DNA of 64,000 bases, from assembly GCA_021890755.1 (NCBI GenBank), contig JAKKUQ010000004.1, forward strand, positions 1 to 64,000, given 5' to 3'. Position numbers and translations under genes: made by a program. Origin of the DNA: Thermosediminibacteraceae bacterium (GTDB lineage: Bacteria; Bacillota; Thermosediminibacteria; Thermosediminibacterales; Thermosediminibacteraceae). Shown piece by piece: positions 18,588-26,319 of this stretch. The notes under the pieces are model-generated. The model saw only the letters and a list, made by a program, of their open reading frames with translations. It had not been told where the DNA came from and did not search any database. Each line of letters begins with the position of its first letter. The first letter of the stretch is position 1.

Positions 18588-20420
18588 TTACGAGTGGTAC
18601 ATGGCTCCGAACGGGGTCTCCGTCTTTTGGAGCTTACCGCTTCTTACCAGGTTTTCAAGGCTTTCCTTCAAGGTCCTCACTTCCAAGTTCATATCCGGAG
18701 CTTCAGCATTTAACGCCTGAAGCACTTTCAAAAGATTTGTCTCGTATATCGGAAGGTGCGGCTCCAAAAGGCTAAGAAGCCTTTCTTCTGCTCTTTTCCT
18801 GTGATGCCTTATCTCATCAAATGGGTTCAGGGTATGCGGGCTCTTGGTATACGGCAATCTTACTCTTATCGCTACTGTCCTTCCGAAAAGCGGCGAGGAA
18901 ACGAAGGCATCGCCTGAGGGAAGATACGGGAGTCTTCTTGCCTCTTCCGCTCCTATATCGGTTTCTTCCGTAATGGTAGCAATGTCATGTCCTCTCACCG
19001 TTCTGAAAATTATTTTAGTATTGAGCTGAGCTGTTACCGTCTCATCTAGCAGGGTCGGCCTTTGAGTGGCAAGCACCAGAAACACTCCGTATTTCCTTCC
19101 TTCCTGGGCAATCTCGGTTATTATGCCTTTACTTGGGGCATCATAGCCCTTTGGAGCGAAGTTATGGGCTTCATCGGTGGCTATTACGAAAGGTGGGAAG
19201 TATTCTCCTCTGCTCTCCCCCCTCAGTTCACCATCCTTGTAGTCCCTCCTAGTACGGTACAGGTTGGAAAGAAGATACGTGGAAAATACCTGAAGCAGCC
19301 AGATAGGTCCCTGTATCACCGCTAGCTTCCCTGAGAGTAATGCTTCCTTTACCGGCTTTATGTTGTAGTTGAACAAACCCGAAGCGTCAAGCCGCCACAG
19401 CCTCCAGGCTATGCCCTGTACCGACTGCAGGGGTATATTGGGGTATTCCTCCAAAAGTTCCTTCATTTTTTTATATTTTTCTCTTTCTTCGGGTTCCAAA
19501 TCTTGCTGCAATATCTTTTCGATCCTGCTCCTCCCAAGTTCCAGCGCCTCAGTTAATAGTTGAAGGCGTAAAGAAAAGCTTCTATATGTATCTCCCCTGC
19601 GGTGCAGCATTTGCACTGCGCTGCTCATAGCTTCGGTCAAAGGTTTTACGGCGGAAAGTAAATCCAGTAGGTCTTGTCTGCCTAAAGAGGGGAATTCAAC
19701 ACCTATATCTTCTCCTACTTGAAATTTCTTGAAAGATCCCGTAAAATCAGGGGACCATTCCAGATCCTCTTCTCTTATTGAAAAATCCATCTCGTAATGA
19801 GGGTCCAGGATTATCGCCGGGATTTCCTTCAGCATAAGCTCTTCCATTATTACCCGGAGCCCATAGGATTTGCCCGAACCGGATCCGCCGAAGATACCGA
19901 TGTGCGGGTATTGCTGAAAGGATTTCAAATCAAGCAAAAATGGCACATTTTTGGTTTTTCTCTTTTCCCCTTTGGAGTAAACGTAAAAAAGTTCCTTTAA
20001 ATTCTCGTCCATGGTAGATGCCGTTTCTTCGGTATTTTTTATCTCTCCCAGTGCAAGGCCTCCCTCCGGATCCGACCTTACGAGTAGGTCCCTGACTTCC
20101 CAAAATTCCGGAAGATGCACTTTTGCTCCTGTAGTAACAGGGAAACTTGCCTCGTTCCGGAGTTTTACCTTGGCTATATTAATCTCATCTTCGCTTATCG
20201 AATACCCCAGGCGCTCTAGCGATTCCAGCACTCGGGCATCAACAAAATCGTGGTTTATGGAAAGGGGTATGAACCGGTTATAGGAATTTGCCTCCACGAC
20301 CTCGCCTATGAGCGAACCCTGATGGGGATCGTCTATCACCAGGATCTCATTTATCCTGAATTTTCTCTCTTTGGAAGCCACAAAAACTTCCTGCGGAGTA
20401 GTAAGACCCACTACCTGCAT
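18588..20420 (-). CDS. herA: HerA-like hexameric DNA translocase/helicase
   Basis: 610 residues from ATG 20420 (AAAGGAGAG upstream). It has an N-terminal HAS-barrel (about 1-100), Walker A GGSGSGKS (near residue 180), Walker B VIATDEAHNF, and a C-terminal ATLATQRPTL-like segment (LVLATQRPTLLD). HerA is a hexameric ATPase that works with the NurA nuclease in DNA-end resection, best known in archaea and present in some thermophilic bacteria. nurA lies 48 bp upstream on the same strand. Their place between metG and abrB, among conserved genes, argues for a housekeeping repair role rather than a defence island. Confidence 0.88.
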   Translation of the reverse strand: MQVVGLTTPQEVFVASKERKFRINEILVIDDPHQGSLIGEVVEANSYNRFIPLSINHDFVDARVLESLERLGYSISEDEINIAKVKLRNEASFPVTTGAKVHLPEFWEVRDLLVRSDPEGGLALGEIKNTEETASTMDENLKELFYVYSKGEKRKTKNVPFLLDLKSFQQYPHIGIFGGSGSGKSYGLRVIMEELMLKEIPAIILDPHYEMDFSIREEDLEWSPDFTGSFKKFQVGEDIGVEFPSLGRQDLLDLLSAVKPLTEAMSSAVQMLHRRGDTYRSFSLRLQLLTEALELGRSRIEKILQQDLEPEEREKYKKMKELLEEYPNIPLQSVQGIAWRLWRLDASGLFNYNIKPVKEALLSGKLAVIQGPIWLLQVFSTYLLSNLYRTRRDYKDGELRGESRGEYFPPFVIATDEAHNFAPKGYDAPSKGIITEIAQEGRKYGVFLVLATQRPTLLDETVTAQLNTKIIFRTVRGHDIATITEETDIGAEEARRLPYLPSGDAFVSSPLFGRTVAIRVRLPYTKSPHTLNPFDEIRHHRKRAEERLLSLLEPHLPIYETNLLKVLQALNAEAPDMNLEVRTLKESLENLVRSGKLQKTETPFGAMYHS

Positions 20421-20468
20421 TTTTTTCTCTCCTTTCATCGATAACTTTCTAAGCATTTAAAACTCACA

Positions 20469-21425
20469 CTAGGGACTGCGCTTTGCACGCTTTGGTGTAA
20501 GGAATTCCGCATACTCTTTCCCAAGGTATGCCTTTAAAAGCCCCTCCATGGTAGCATCGCTAATTTTCACCTTCTTGTCAATGAGGTCCAGCCAGAGGGG
20601 TATTCCCCTGCTGCCCTCAGGTGTGAGGGTAAAAATTAGATTTTCCACCAGCTCCAGGTTCTCATACTGCTCTTCTAAAAGATCGATGCCGATGGGTTTG
20701 GGGTCAAAGGAAGTTCTCATAAACACTGTGCGAAAACCCTCTTTGAAGCACCCAGGAGTTACCTCCAGCCCTTCTCCCACATCCAGAACCCCTAACAGAA
20801 GCTCCCAATCGCAAGCACCGCTTACCGCGTCAGGTATGGCATCCTTCAGCGCCGAACTTATAATTCTGGTTGATATGCCTTCTACCACACCTACAAGAAG
20901 AGTTCCTGCTTTTAAAACTTCCGCTTTAAGACTTTCCCAAAGCTCTTTTGCTTCTATTTTGAGCCTCACCAGTGAACCATCGATCAGCATCACAGCAGGC
21001 CTATATTTTTTAACGGCCGAGATTGCCGCCTGCGCTTCCAAAACCGCAAGATTGGACTTTACAAGCTGCTGGTATTCAGCCTCGTTTAGATCTTCACCGA
21101 TAAAAAGCGGGCATAGCACATCGTAAAAATATATTTCTTCCTGGGCTACTGTGCACTTAGCCATCGCCTGCTGAAGGGTTATTACGTATGGGAACATTCC
21201 ACCTGTGCTGTTGGTGGAGCCGTCTACACCGGCTACTCCTCCTTTTTCCATCAACCGCTCCAGTTCATTATCCGACATTTTTCGACTTTTTACGAATCTG
21301 CCTAGGCTGCTCTCATTTATATATGCCCTTATTCTCGCTCTATCCGGCCTTTGCTCAAACCTCTTTTTCAAAGCCCCAGCTGTCCGCCGGAACTCGTTTT
21401 TCAATCCTTCATTTAATTCCAGCAA
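20469..21425 (-). CDS. nurA: NurA-domain 5'-3' nuclease
   Basis: About 318 residues from TTG 21425; another TTG at 21431 is possible but only three bases from GAGAGGAG. NurA hallmarks are the acidic site GVAGVDGSTNSTGG (near residue 68), AVMLIDGSLVRLKIE and a conserved C-terminal PLWLDLIDKK. NurA is an RNase-H-fold, Mn-dependent 5'-3' exonuclease and ssDNA endonuclease that is loaded onto DNA by HerA. It is the first gene of the herA pair and diverges from abrB. No Mre11/Rad50 pair is in the window, although archaeal loci often carry one. Confidence 0.85.
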   Translation of the reverse strand: MLELNEGLKNEFRRTAGALKKRFEQRPDRARIRAYINESSLGRFVKSRKMSDNELERLMEKGGVAGVDGSTNSTGGMFPYVITLQQAMAKCTVAQEEIYFYDVLCPLFIGEDLNEAEYQQLVKSNLAVLEAQAAISAVKKYRPAVMLIDGSLVRLKIEAKELWESLKAEVLKAGTLLVGVVEGISTRIISSALKDAIPDAVSGACDWELLLGVLDVGEGLEVTPGCFKEGFRTVFMRTSFDPKPIGIDLLEEQYENLELVENLIFTLTPEGSRGIPLWLDLIDKKVKISDATMEGLLKAYLGKEYAEFLTPKRAKRSP

Positions 21426-21471
21426 AACCAACCGCTCCTCTCAAATATTTAAAAAAATACCTTATGAAATA

Positions 21472-21501
21472 TTGACTATTTATTGGTATTTCTGGTATTA
21501 T
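21472..21501 (+). promoter_or_regulatory. Promoter of abrB
   Basis: TTGACT (21472-21477), 18-bp spacer, TATTAT (21496-21501), 45 bases before the abrB start codon. It lies in the divergent gap with nurA. Confidence 0.65.
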
Positions 21502-21546
21502 CTTCTCAGATAATGTCGAAAAAAGTAAAAAGAGGGGGCAGTCTTT

Positions 21547-21798
21547 ATGAAATCGACGGGTGTTGTTAGAAAAGTAGATGAATTAGGGAGGGTAGTTATA
21601 CCAATTGAGCTAAGGCGCACTTTAAGCATCAACGAAAAAGACGCTTTGGAAATTTTCGTCGATACCGATAGGATTATTCTAAAGAAATACCAGCCCGGTT
21701 GTATATTCTGCGGAAGTGCTGAAAACGTCTTTACCATAAAAGGGAAAAACATCTGCGAAAAGTGCGCTGAGGAAATCTATCGGATGAAAAAAAATTAA
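21547..21798 (+). CDS. abrB: AbrB/SpoVT-type transition-state regulator with C-terminal zinc ribbon
   Basis: 83 residues, ATG at 21547. Residues 1-50 are an AbrB swapped-hairpin DNA-binding domain (STGVVRKVDELGRVVIPIEL). Residues 53-83 carry two CxxC pairs (CIFCG and CEKCAEE) that probably bind zinc, replacing the usual AbrB C-terminal dimerisation domain. Such regulators repress post-exponential and sporulation genes in Bacillus; a similar role is inferred. It sits next to rsmI as abrB does in B. subtilis, but is transcribed divergently from nurA and ends in its own terminator. Confidence 0.88.
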   Translation: MKSTGVVRKVDELGRVVIPIELRRTLSINEKDALEIFVDTDRIILKKYQPGCIFCGSAENVFTIKGKNICEKCAEEIYRMKKN

Positions 21799-21799
21799 A

Positions 21800-21828
21800 A
21801 GAAGAGACTTTGGTCTCTTCTTCTTTTA
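21800..21828 (+). terminator. Rho-independent terminator of abrB
   Basis: Perfect 9-bp stem AGAAGAGAC/GTCTCTTCT (21800-21808, 21813-21821) with a TTTG loop, followed by TCTTTTATTT. Confidence 0.75.
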
Positions 21829-21949
21829 TTTCCCTGCCAAATTTATGGTACAAAAAATTCAACTGATTGTCAACAATTTCCGAAATCGAAAGAAAGCTCA
21901 AAAGATACTCTCCACGATTGCAAAGCAATTGCACTTCCCATAGAGCCAA

Positions 21950-22825
21950 TTAGCTTTCCCTGCTTTCGAGCAAAATTCTATATACATCCTTTTTTGAAAT
22001 TCCGAACTCTTTTGCTACCTTTTTTAACGCCAGCTTCCTTTCTATTCCCGCATTTATATATGCCTTTACTTGCTCTAAAACCATTACTTTTAATTCTTCA
22101 TTCGCCAAAACGCTTTCAGTGGTGCCGGCGTTTTCTTTTTCAGCTCCCTCCAGCACCAGGACTATTTCTCCTTTCGGAGGGTTGCTCTGAAATCTTTCAA
22201 TGGCCTCTTCGACCGATCCCCGAAAAAATTCCTCGTGGACCTTGGTCATCTCCCGGGCGACGGTAATCCTTCTGTTGCCAAGAATCTCCCTGATGTCCAG
22301 AAGGCACTTTAAAAGCCTGTGGGGCGCCTCATAAAGGACGATGGTCCTTTCTTCATCTTTTAGTTCCTCCAGCCTTCTTCGCCTTTTAGTGGAAGCTTGC
22401 GGCAAAAACCCTTCAAACACAAACTTTCGCGTATCAAGGCCTGATCCAGCAACCGCGCATATCACCGCCGATGGCCCGGGAAGCGGCACGACTGTGATTC
22501 CAGCTTTTACCGCCTTTTTGACCAGGTCCTCCCCGGGATCGCTAATTCCGGGCATCCCCGCATCCGAGACTAAGGCAACGCTCTTTCCTTCCAGAAGGTC
22601 CCTTACGATCTTTTCGCCTTTTTCAGCCCTGTTTTGCTCCCGGTAGCTGGTGAGCGGCGTCTTTATATCGTAATGGTTCAAAAGCTTTTTTGTAACCCTC
22701 GTATCCTCCGCTGCGATGTAATCCACTTCCTTTAAAACCCTCAGAACCCTAAGGGTAATATCTTCAAGGTTTCCTATTGGCGTCGGGCAAAGGTATAAAA
22801 TCCCGGACTCTTTTTTTTCGGCCAT
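21950..22825 (-). CDS. rsmI: 16S rRNA (cytidine1402-2'-O)-methyltransferase
   Basis: RsmI methylates the 2'-OH of C1402 in the decoding centre of 16S rRNA. The 291-residue protein carries LYLCPTPIGNLEDIT, the SAM-binding LVSDAGMPGISDPGE and GPSAVICAVAGSG of the tetrapyrrole-methylase fold, and a C-terminal extension (about 235-291). ATG at 22825 is preferred over the ATG three codons earlier because it is better spaced from GAGAGGG. It lies beside abrB, as in B. subtilis. yabA, usually nearby in that species, is absent from this window. Confidence 0.94.
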   Translation of the reverse strand: MAEKKESGILYLCPTPIGNLEDITLRVLRVLKEVDYIAAEDTRVTKKLLNHYDIKTPLTSYREQNRAEKGEKIVRDLLEGKSVALVSDAGMPGISDPGEDLVKKAVKAGITVVPLPGPSAVICAVAGSGLDTRKFVFEGFLPQASTKRRRRLEELKDEERTIVLYEAPHRLLKCLLDIREILGNRRITVAREMTKVHEEFFRGSVEEAIERFQSNPPKGEIVLVLEGAEKENAGTTESVLANEELKVMVLEQVKAYINAGIERKLALKKVAKEFGISKKDVYRILLESRES

Positions 22826-23173
22826 TTTGAACATCCCTCTCTTTGTGAAGGTCCCCTGCGTCTTATTACCTTTTCAGTCCTACGGAAAAAAGTTATTTGT
22901 AATCTGATAAGATAATTATAATATTTTTTCTCGGACAAATAAAATGGACCGGTCCCACTAGGAAAGTGTAAGGGGTTTTCACATCATTTGAAAGCCGAAG
23001 GTTTAAAAAGAAAAACCCAAGAGCCCACGTAGAGTGCTTTTATGTGGATAACCTTGTGGAAACTGTGTACATTTCTTTACAATTACGTACCGGAGTGGTA
23101 TGATAGTAAAAATTTTAAAAAGCCATTTGAACTTGGTTATTTTGTAAAGATTACGCATGGGGAGGGGACGATA
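22826..23173. other. Divergent intergenic region rsmI / GNAT, 348 bp
   Basis: This gap holds the GNAT promoter (23076-23104), a likely minus-strand -10 (TATAAT, 22915-22920) for rsmI with a poor -35, and one perfect DnaA box (TGTGGATAA, 23042-23050). The middle part (about 22940-23040) shows no convincing coding sequence or strong hairpin. I see nothing else that I can name. Confidence 0.5.
23076..23104 (+). promoter_or_regulatory. Promoter of the GNAT acetyltransferase
   Basis: TTTACA (23076-23081), 17-bp spacer, TATGAT (23099-23104), 70 bases before the start codon. Confidence 0.6.
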
Positions 23174-23710
23174 ATGTTCACCGGTGAAAAGGTGAGGTTG
23201 AGGGAATTTAGAAGGGGAGACCTTGAAAAGGCGCTCCAGTTCTTTAACGATCCGGAAGTGAAGCGTTTCATTATTCCCGGCATTCCTTTCCCTCTGACGG
23301 AAGCTGATGAAGAGAAATTTCTGTCAAAGCAGAGCGCCTTTAATACCGACACTTATTCTTTTGCCATAGAAACGTTGGACGGGGAGTATATAGGCGGCTG
23401 CGGCTTAAATAGTATAGACTGGAAAAACAGCGTTGCTGTTGTTGGAATTTGTATCAGCAATAAAAAATACTGGGGAAAGGGTTACGGCACAGACGCCATG
23501 CGGGTCCTTTTGCGGTTTATCTTCGAGCAGATGAACATAAATAAAGTCAAACTCTTCGTTTATGACTTTAACAAGAGGGCCATCCGGTGTTACGAAAAAT
23601 GCGGCTTCAAAGTAGAGGGAGTGCTGCGGCAGGAGATATATAGGGACGGCAAGTATCACGACCAACTGGTTATGGGAATTCTAAGAAACGAGTGGTTCTC
23701 TGAAGAATAA
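23174..23710 (+). CDS. GNAT-family N-acetyltransferase (RimJ/RimL-like)
   Basis: 178 residues from ATG 23174 (GGGGAGGGG upstream); the reading frame extends further upstream without a ribosome site. The GNAT fold is shown by VRLREFRRGDLEKALQFFND, the acetyl-CoA loop KYWGKGYGTDAMRVLL (motif A, Q/RxxGxG/A) and YDFNKRAIRCYEKCGFKVEG (motif B). It resembles RimJ/RimL and SpeG-type enzymes; the acceptor (protein N-terminus, polyamine or antibiotic) cannot be assigned. It is a single + strand gene between rsmI and the thiamine operon. Confidence 0.82.
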   Translation: MFTGEKVRLREFRRGDLEKALQFFNDPEVKRFIIPGIPFPLTEADEEKFLSKQSAFNTDTYSFAIETLDGEYIGGCGLNSIDWKNSVAVVGICISNKKYWGKGYGTDAMRVLLRFIFEQMNINKVKLFVYDFNKRAIRCYEKCGFKVEGVLRQEIYRDGKYHDQLVMGILRNEWFSEE

Positions 23711-23726
23711 AGATTTTTGAATAAAA

Positions 23727-23749
23727 ATAAAAGGGAAAAACCTTTTTTT
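23727..23749 (+). terminator. Weak terminator after the GNAT gene
   Basis: Short AAAAGG/CCTTTT stem with a purine loop and a run of seven T residues. The stem is only about 6 bp and A-rich. Confidence 0.4.
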
Positions 23750-23777
23750 ATAGAATATATATAGTGTAAATACGCAA

Positions 23778-23807
23778 TTACAATAAACTTAACAAAAAAA
23801 CTATAAA
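23778..23807 (+). promoter_or_regulatory. Likely promoter of the thiamine operon
   Basis: TTACAA (23778-23783), 18-bp spacer, TATAAA (23802-23807), directly upstream of the TPP riboswitch. Confidence 0.5.
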
Positions 23808-23810
23808 AGT

Positions 23811-23905
23811 ACTGCTGGGGGAGCTTCGGCTGAGAGGAGACCCCTTCGGGTCTCGACCCCTTGAACCTGCCCAGGGTAATGCCTGCGTAGGGAAGCAGTC
23901 CGGTA
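23811..23905 (+). promoter_or_regulatory. TPP (THI-box) riboswitch
   Basis: The conserved thi-box elements are present in order: GGGGGAGC, GGCTGAGAGGAGA, an arm closed by CCCCTTCGGG, ACCCCTTGAACCTG, and GGGTAATGCCTGCGTAGGGAAGCAG closing with ACTGCT at the 5' end. It binds thiamine pyrophosphate and lowers expression of the downstream thiD-thiE-thi4 genes. Confidence 0.96.
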
Positions 23906-23940
23906 TTTGCCCCGATTTTTGGGGTAAGAATCGAACTTTG

Positions 23941-23972
23941 CCCACCTACACAGGTGGGTTAATTTATTTTTA
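23941..23972 (+). terminator. Expression platform hairpin of the TPP riboswitch
   Basis: Stem CCCACCT/AGGTGGG (23941-23947, 23952-23958) followed by TTAATTTATTTTT and then the thiD ribosome site AGGAGG. It is most likely the regulated terminator; the imperfect U-run leaves some doubt. Confidence 0.6.
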
Positions 23973-23985
23973 GGAGGATAAGACT

Positions 23986-24789
23986 ATGAAACTCGCGCTT
24001 ACAATTGCAGGCTCGGATTCGGGAGGGGGAGCGGGAATCCAGGCAGACCTCAAGACTTTCAGCGCCCACGGGGTATTCGGGATGAGCGTCATAACGTCCG
24101 TCACCGCTCAGAACACTAAAGCCGTCCTCGGCGTAGAAGACATCTCCCCAGAAATGGTGTATCTGCAGATGAAGGCTGTTTTCGAAGACCTGGCGCCGGA
24201 CGCAGTGAAGATAGGCATGGTTTCCTCCGAAGCCATAATAAAATCCATAGTTAAAGGCCTCGATGAATTTAAGCCGGAAAAAGTAGTGCTCGACCCGGTC
24301 ATGATTTCAAAAAGCGGCCATGCGCTACTAAGGCCCGAAGCCGTGGAAGCCCTGAAGACGGAACTTTTAAAAAGGTGCCTTGTGGTCACCCCGAACATCC
24401 CCGAAGCGCAGGTCCTTAGTGGAATAACCATAAAAAGCGTGGAGGATATGAAAAAAGCCGCCGAAAAGATAATGTCCTACGGCTGCCGCTCAGTGATTAT
24501 CAAAGGCGGCCACTTAGAGGGCGATGCCGTTGATGTTTTTTTTGACGGTCGGGAATTTCAGGAGCTAAAAGCGAAAAAAGTCCCGACGAAGAACACCCAC
24601 GGCACAGGGTGCACTTTTTCTTCGGCACTGGCGGCGAACCTGGCCTTGGGCCATGACCTTTTCACTTCGTTTAAGCTAGCAAAAGAGTATATTACTTTGG
24701 CAATTGAAAATTCTATCGATATAGGCGGTGGTGCAGGACCCGTGCATCATTTTTACAAACTTTACCGCATGGCAGGGATGAAGGGATGA
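23986..24789 (+). CDS. thiD: Hydroxymethylpyrimidine / phosphomethylpyrimidine kinase
   Basis: ThiD phosphorylates HMP to HMP-P and then to HMP-PP for thiamine assembly. The 267-residue ribokinase-fold protein has [20 protein letters not shown] at the N-terminus, [17 protein letters not shown], and the catalytic anion hole [25 protein letters not shown] precedes the ATG. It is the first gene under the TPP riboswitch and overlaps thiE by 4 bp. Confidence 0.96.
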   Translation: MKLALTIAGSDSGGGAGIQADLKTFSAHGVFGMSVITSVTAQNTKAVLGVEDISPEMVYLQMKAVFEDLAPDAVKIGMVSSEAIIKSIVKGLDEFKPEKVVLDPVMISKSGHALLRPEAVEALKTELLKRCLVVTPNIPEAQVLSGITIKSVEDMKKAAEKIMSYGCRSVIIKGGHLEGDAVDVFFDGREFQELKAKKVPTKNTHGTGCTFSSALAANLALGHDLFTSFKLAKEYITLAIENSIDIGGGAGPVHHFYKLYRMAGMKG

Positions 24790-25424
24790 TAAAAACGAAT
24801 ATTGACTACTCGCTATACGCCATAACCGAGAGGTCGTATCTGGGTGAAAGGGATTTTTTGGAAGCCGTGGAAGAAGCTATAAAAGCCGGAATTACGGTGC
24901 TGCAGCTGAGGGAAAAGGATATTTCCGGGAGGGAATTTTACCACCTGGCACTCCAAGTTCGTAAACTTACCAAAGCGTACGGCATTCCGCTCATAATAAA
25001 CGACCGGGTGGATATTGCCCTGGCGGTAGATGCCGACGGCGTTCACGTGGGGCAGGAAGATATACCTGCCAAGGCAGTAAGAAAAATCATGGGCCCCGAA
25101 AAGATCTTGGGGGTTTCTGCCAAGACTGTGGAAGAGGCCATCAAAGCAGAACAAGACGGGGCCGATTATCTGGGGGTAGGCGCTGTTTTTCCTTCTCCTA
25201 CCAAACCCTCTTCTAAAGCCATTGGTCTCGAGGGCCTCAAAGAAATCAAAAGCAAAGTTAAAATTCCCGTAGTCGCCATAGGAGGCATCACGAAAGACAA
25301 CGCTAAGGAGGTCCTGGCGGCGGGAGCCGACGGCCTTTCGTGCATTTCGGCGGTATTTTGCGGTAACATAACCGAAAACGTCAAGGCTTTGAAAAAAGTG
25401 CTGTATGAATCAAGAAAACATTAA
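24786..25424 (+). CDS. thiE: Thiamine-phosphate synthase
   Basis: ThiE couples HMP-PP with the thiazole phosphate to give thiamine phosphate. The 212-residue TIM-barrel protein has VLQLREKDISGREFY, LIINDRVDIALAVDADGVHV, GVGAVFPSPTKP and IGGITKDNAKEVLAAGADG, all normal for ThiE. It overlaps thiD by 4 bp (ATGA) and thi4 follows 27 bp later. Confidence 0.96.
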   Translation: MIKTNIDYSLYAITERSYLGERDFLEAVEEAIKAGITVLQLREKDISGREFYHLALQVRKLTKAYGIPLIINDRVDIALAVDADGVHVGQEDIPAKAVRKIMGPEKILGVSAKTVEEAIKAEQDGADYLGVGAVFPSPTKPSSKAIGLEGLKEIKSKVKIPVVAIGGITKDNAKEVLAAGADGLSCISAVFCGNITENVKALKKVLYESRKH

Positions 25425-25451
25425 AAAAATTTTAAATGGAGGGTGGTTTTC

Positions 25452-26231
25452 ATGAAATCTTTTTCCGCTCCTGTACCTGATGAAAAGGTGAGCAGCCTCA
25501 TCATAAAACATTACTTCAAGGACCTGGAAGATGCAGTAAAATCCGATGTAATAGTAGCCGGTGCGGGGCCTTCTGGTCTTACTTGTGCCTGGACTCTGGC
25601 AGACCAGGGCTATAAGGTGACCGTCTTGGATAGGAGATTAGCGCCTGGAGGCGGGATATGGGGCGGGGCCATGAGTTTTAACAAAGTGGTGCTTCAGAAG
25701 GATGTGGAGTGGATCTTAAAAGAAGCCGACGTTCCCTTTGTGGAAGATGAAGGGACTCTAGTAGTCTCTGCGCCCCTTTTTGCCAGCAAGCTCATAGCCA
25801 AGGCTGCGGGACATCCGGGTATTAGGTTCTTCAATATGCTCACCGTAGTCGACCTTCACTCCACCGGTGACAAGATCACCGGAGTGGTAGTAAACAACAG
25901 CGCTATAGAGGTAGCTAACCTTCACGTGGATCCCATGGTGCTTACCGCCAAGGCAGTACTAGATGCCACAGGCCACGACGCTGTGCTGGCCAGCCTTTAC
26001 AGCAAACGAACCGGCACGAGCCTTATCCGGGAATCCTTCATGAACGCTGAAAAAGGCGAGGAGGATGTGGTAGCCAATACGCGGATGTTAGCCCCGGGAC
26101 TTTTTGTGGCGGGAATGGCGGCCAACAATGTGGGGGGCGGCTGCCGCATGGGGCCGATTTTCGGTGGCATGTTGCTTTCTGGAAAAAAGGCAGCCCGTCT
26201 GATAAGCGAGTATTTGAACGAAAACCAATGA
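25452..26231 (+). CDS. thi4: Thi4-type thiazole synthase, sulfide-dependent (archaeal-like)
   Basis: 259 residues from ATG 25452 (GGAGGGTGG upstream). A Rossmann motif AGAGPSGLTCAW, RRLAPGGGIWGGAM, DATGHDAVL and NNVGGGCRMGPIFGGMLLSGKKAA identify the Thi4/THI1 family, which builds the thiazole from NAD, glycine and a sulfur source. The residue aligned with the suicidal donor cysteine of yeast Thi4 (Cys205, before MDP) is His158 (LHVDP), as in the methanogen enzymes that use free sulfide with iron. So this copy should be catalytic, not single-turnover. It takes the place of ThiG/ThiH in this riboswitch-controlled operon. Confidence 0.92.
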   Translation: MKSFSAPVPDEKVSSLIIKHYFKDLEDAVKSDVIVAGAGPSGLTCAWTLADQGYKVTVLDRRLAPGGGIWGGAMSFNKVVLQKDVEWILKEADVPFVEDEGTLVVSAPLFASKLIAKAAGHPGIRFFNMLTVVDLHSTGDKITGVVVNNSAIEVANLHVDPMVLTAKAVLDATGHDAVLASLYSKRTGTSLIRESFMNAEKGEEDVVANTRMLAPGLFVAGMAANNVGGGCRMGPIFGGMLLSGKKAARLISEYLNENQ

Positions 26232-26263
26232 AATAAACAAGCCGGCTCAAGGTCCGCAAAAAA

Positions 26264-26272
26264 TGGTATAAT
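26264..26272 (+). promoter_or_regulatory. Extended -10 promoter of hslO
   Basis: TGGTATAAT (TGn-TATAAT) at 26264-26272 with no clear -35, about 50 bases before the hslO start, after the thiamine operon. Confidence 0.55.
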
Positions 26273-26319
26273 ACTTATATGCAAATACTGCAATGCGAAA
26301 AACGGGGAGGAAGCACACC

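Noticed and set aside
18588-21425. HerA-NurA as an anti-phage island
   Set aside because: The neighbours are conserved core genes, codon use is ordinary, and there are no mobile-element marks.
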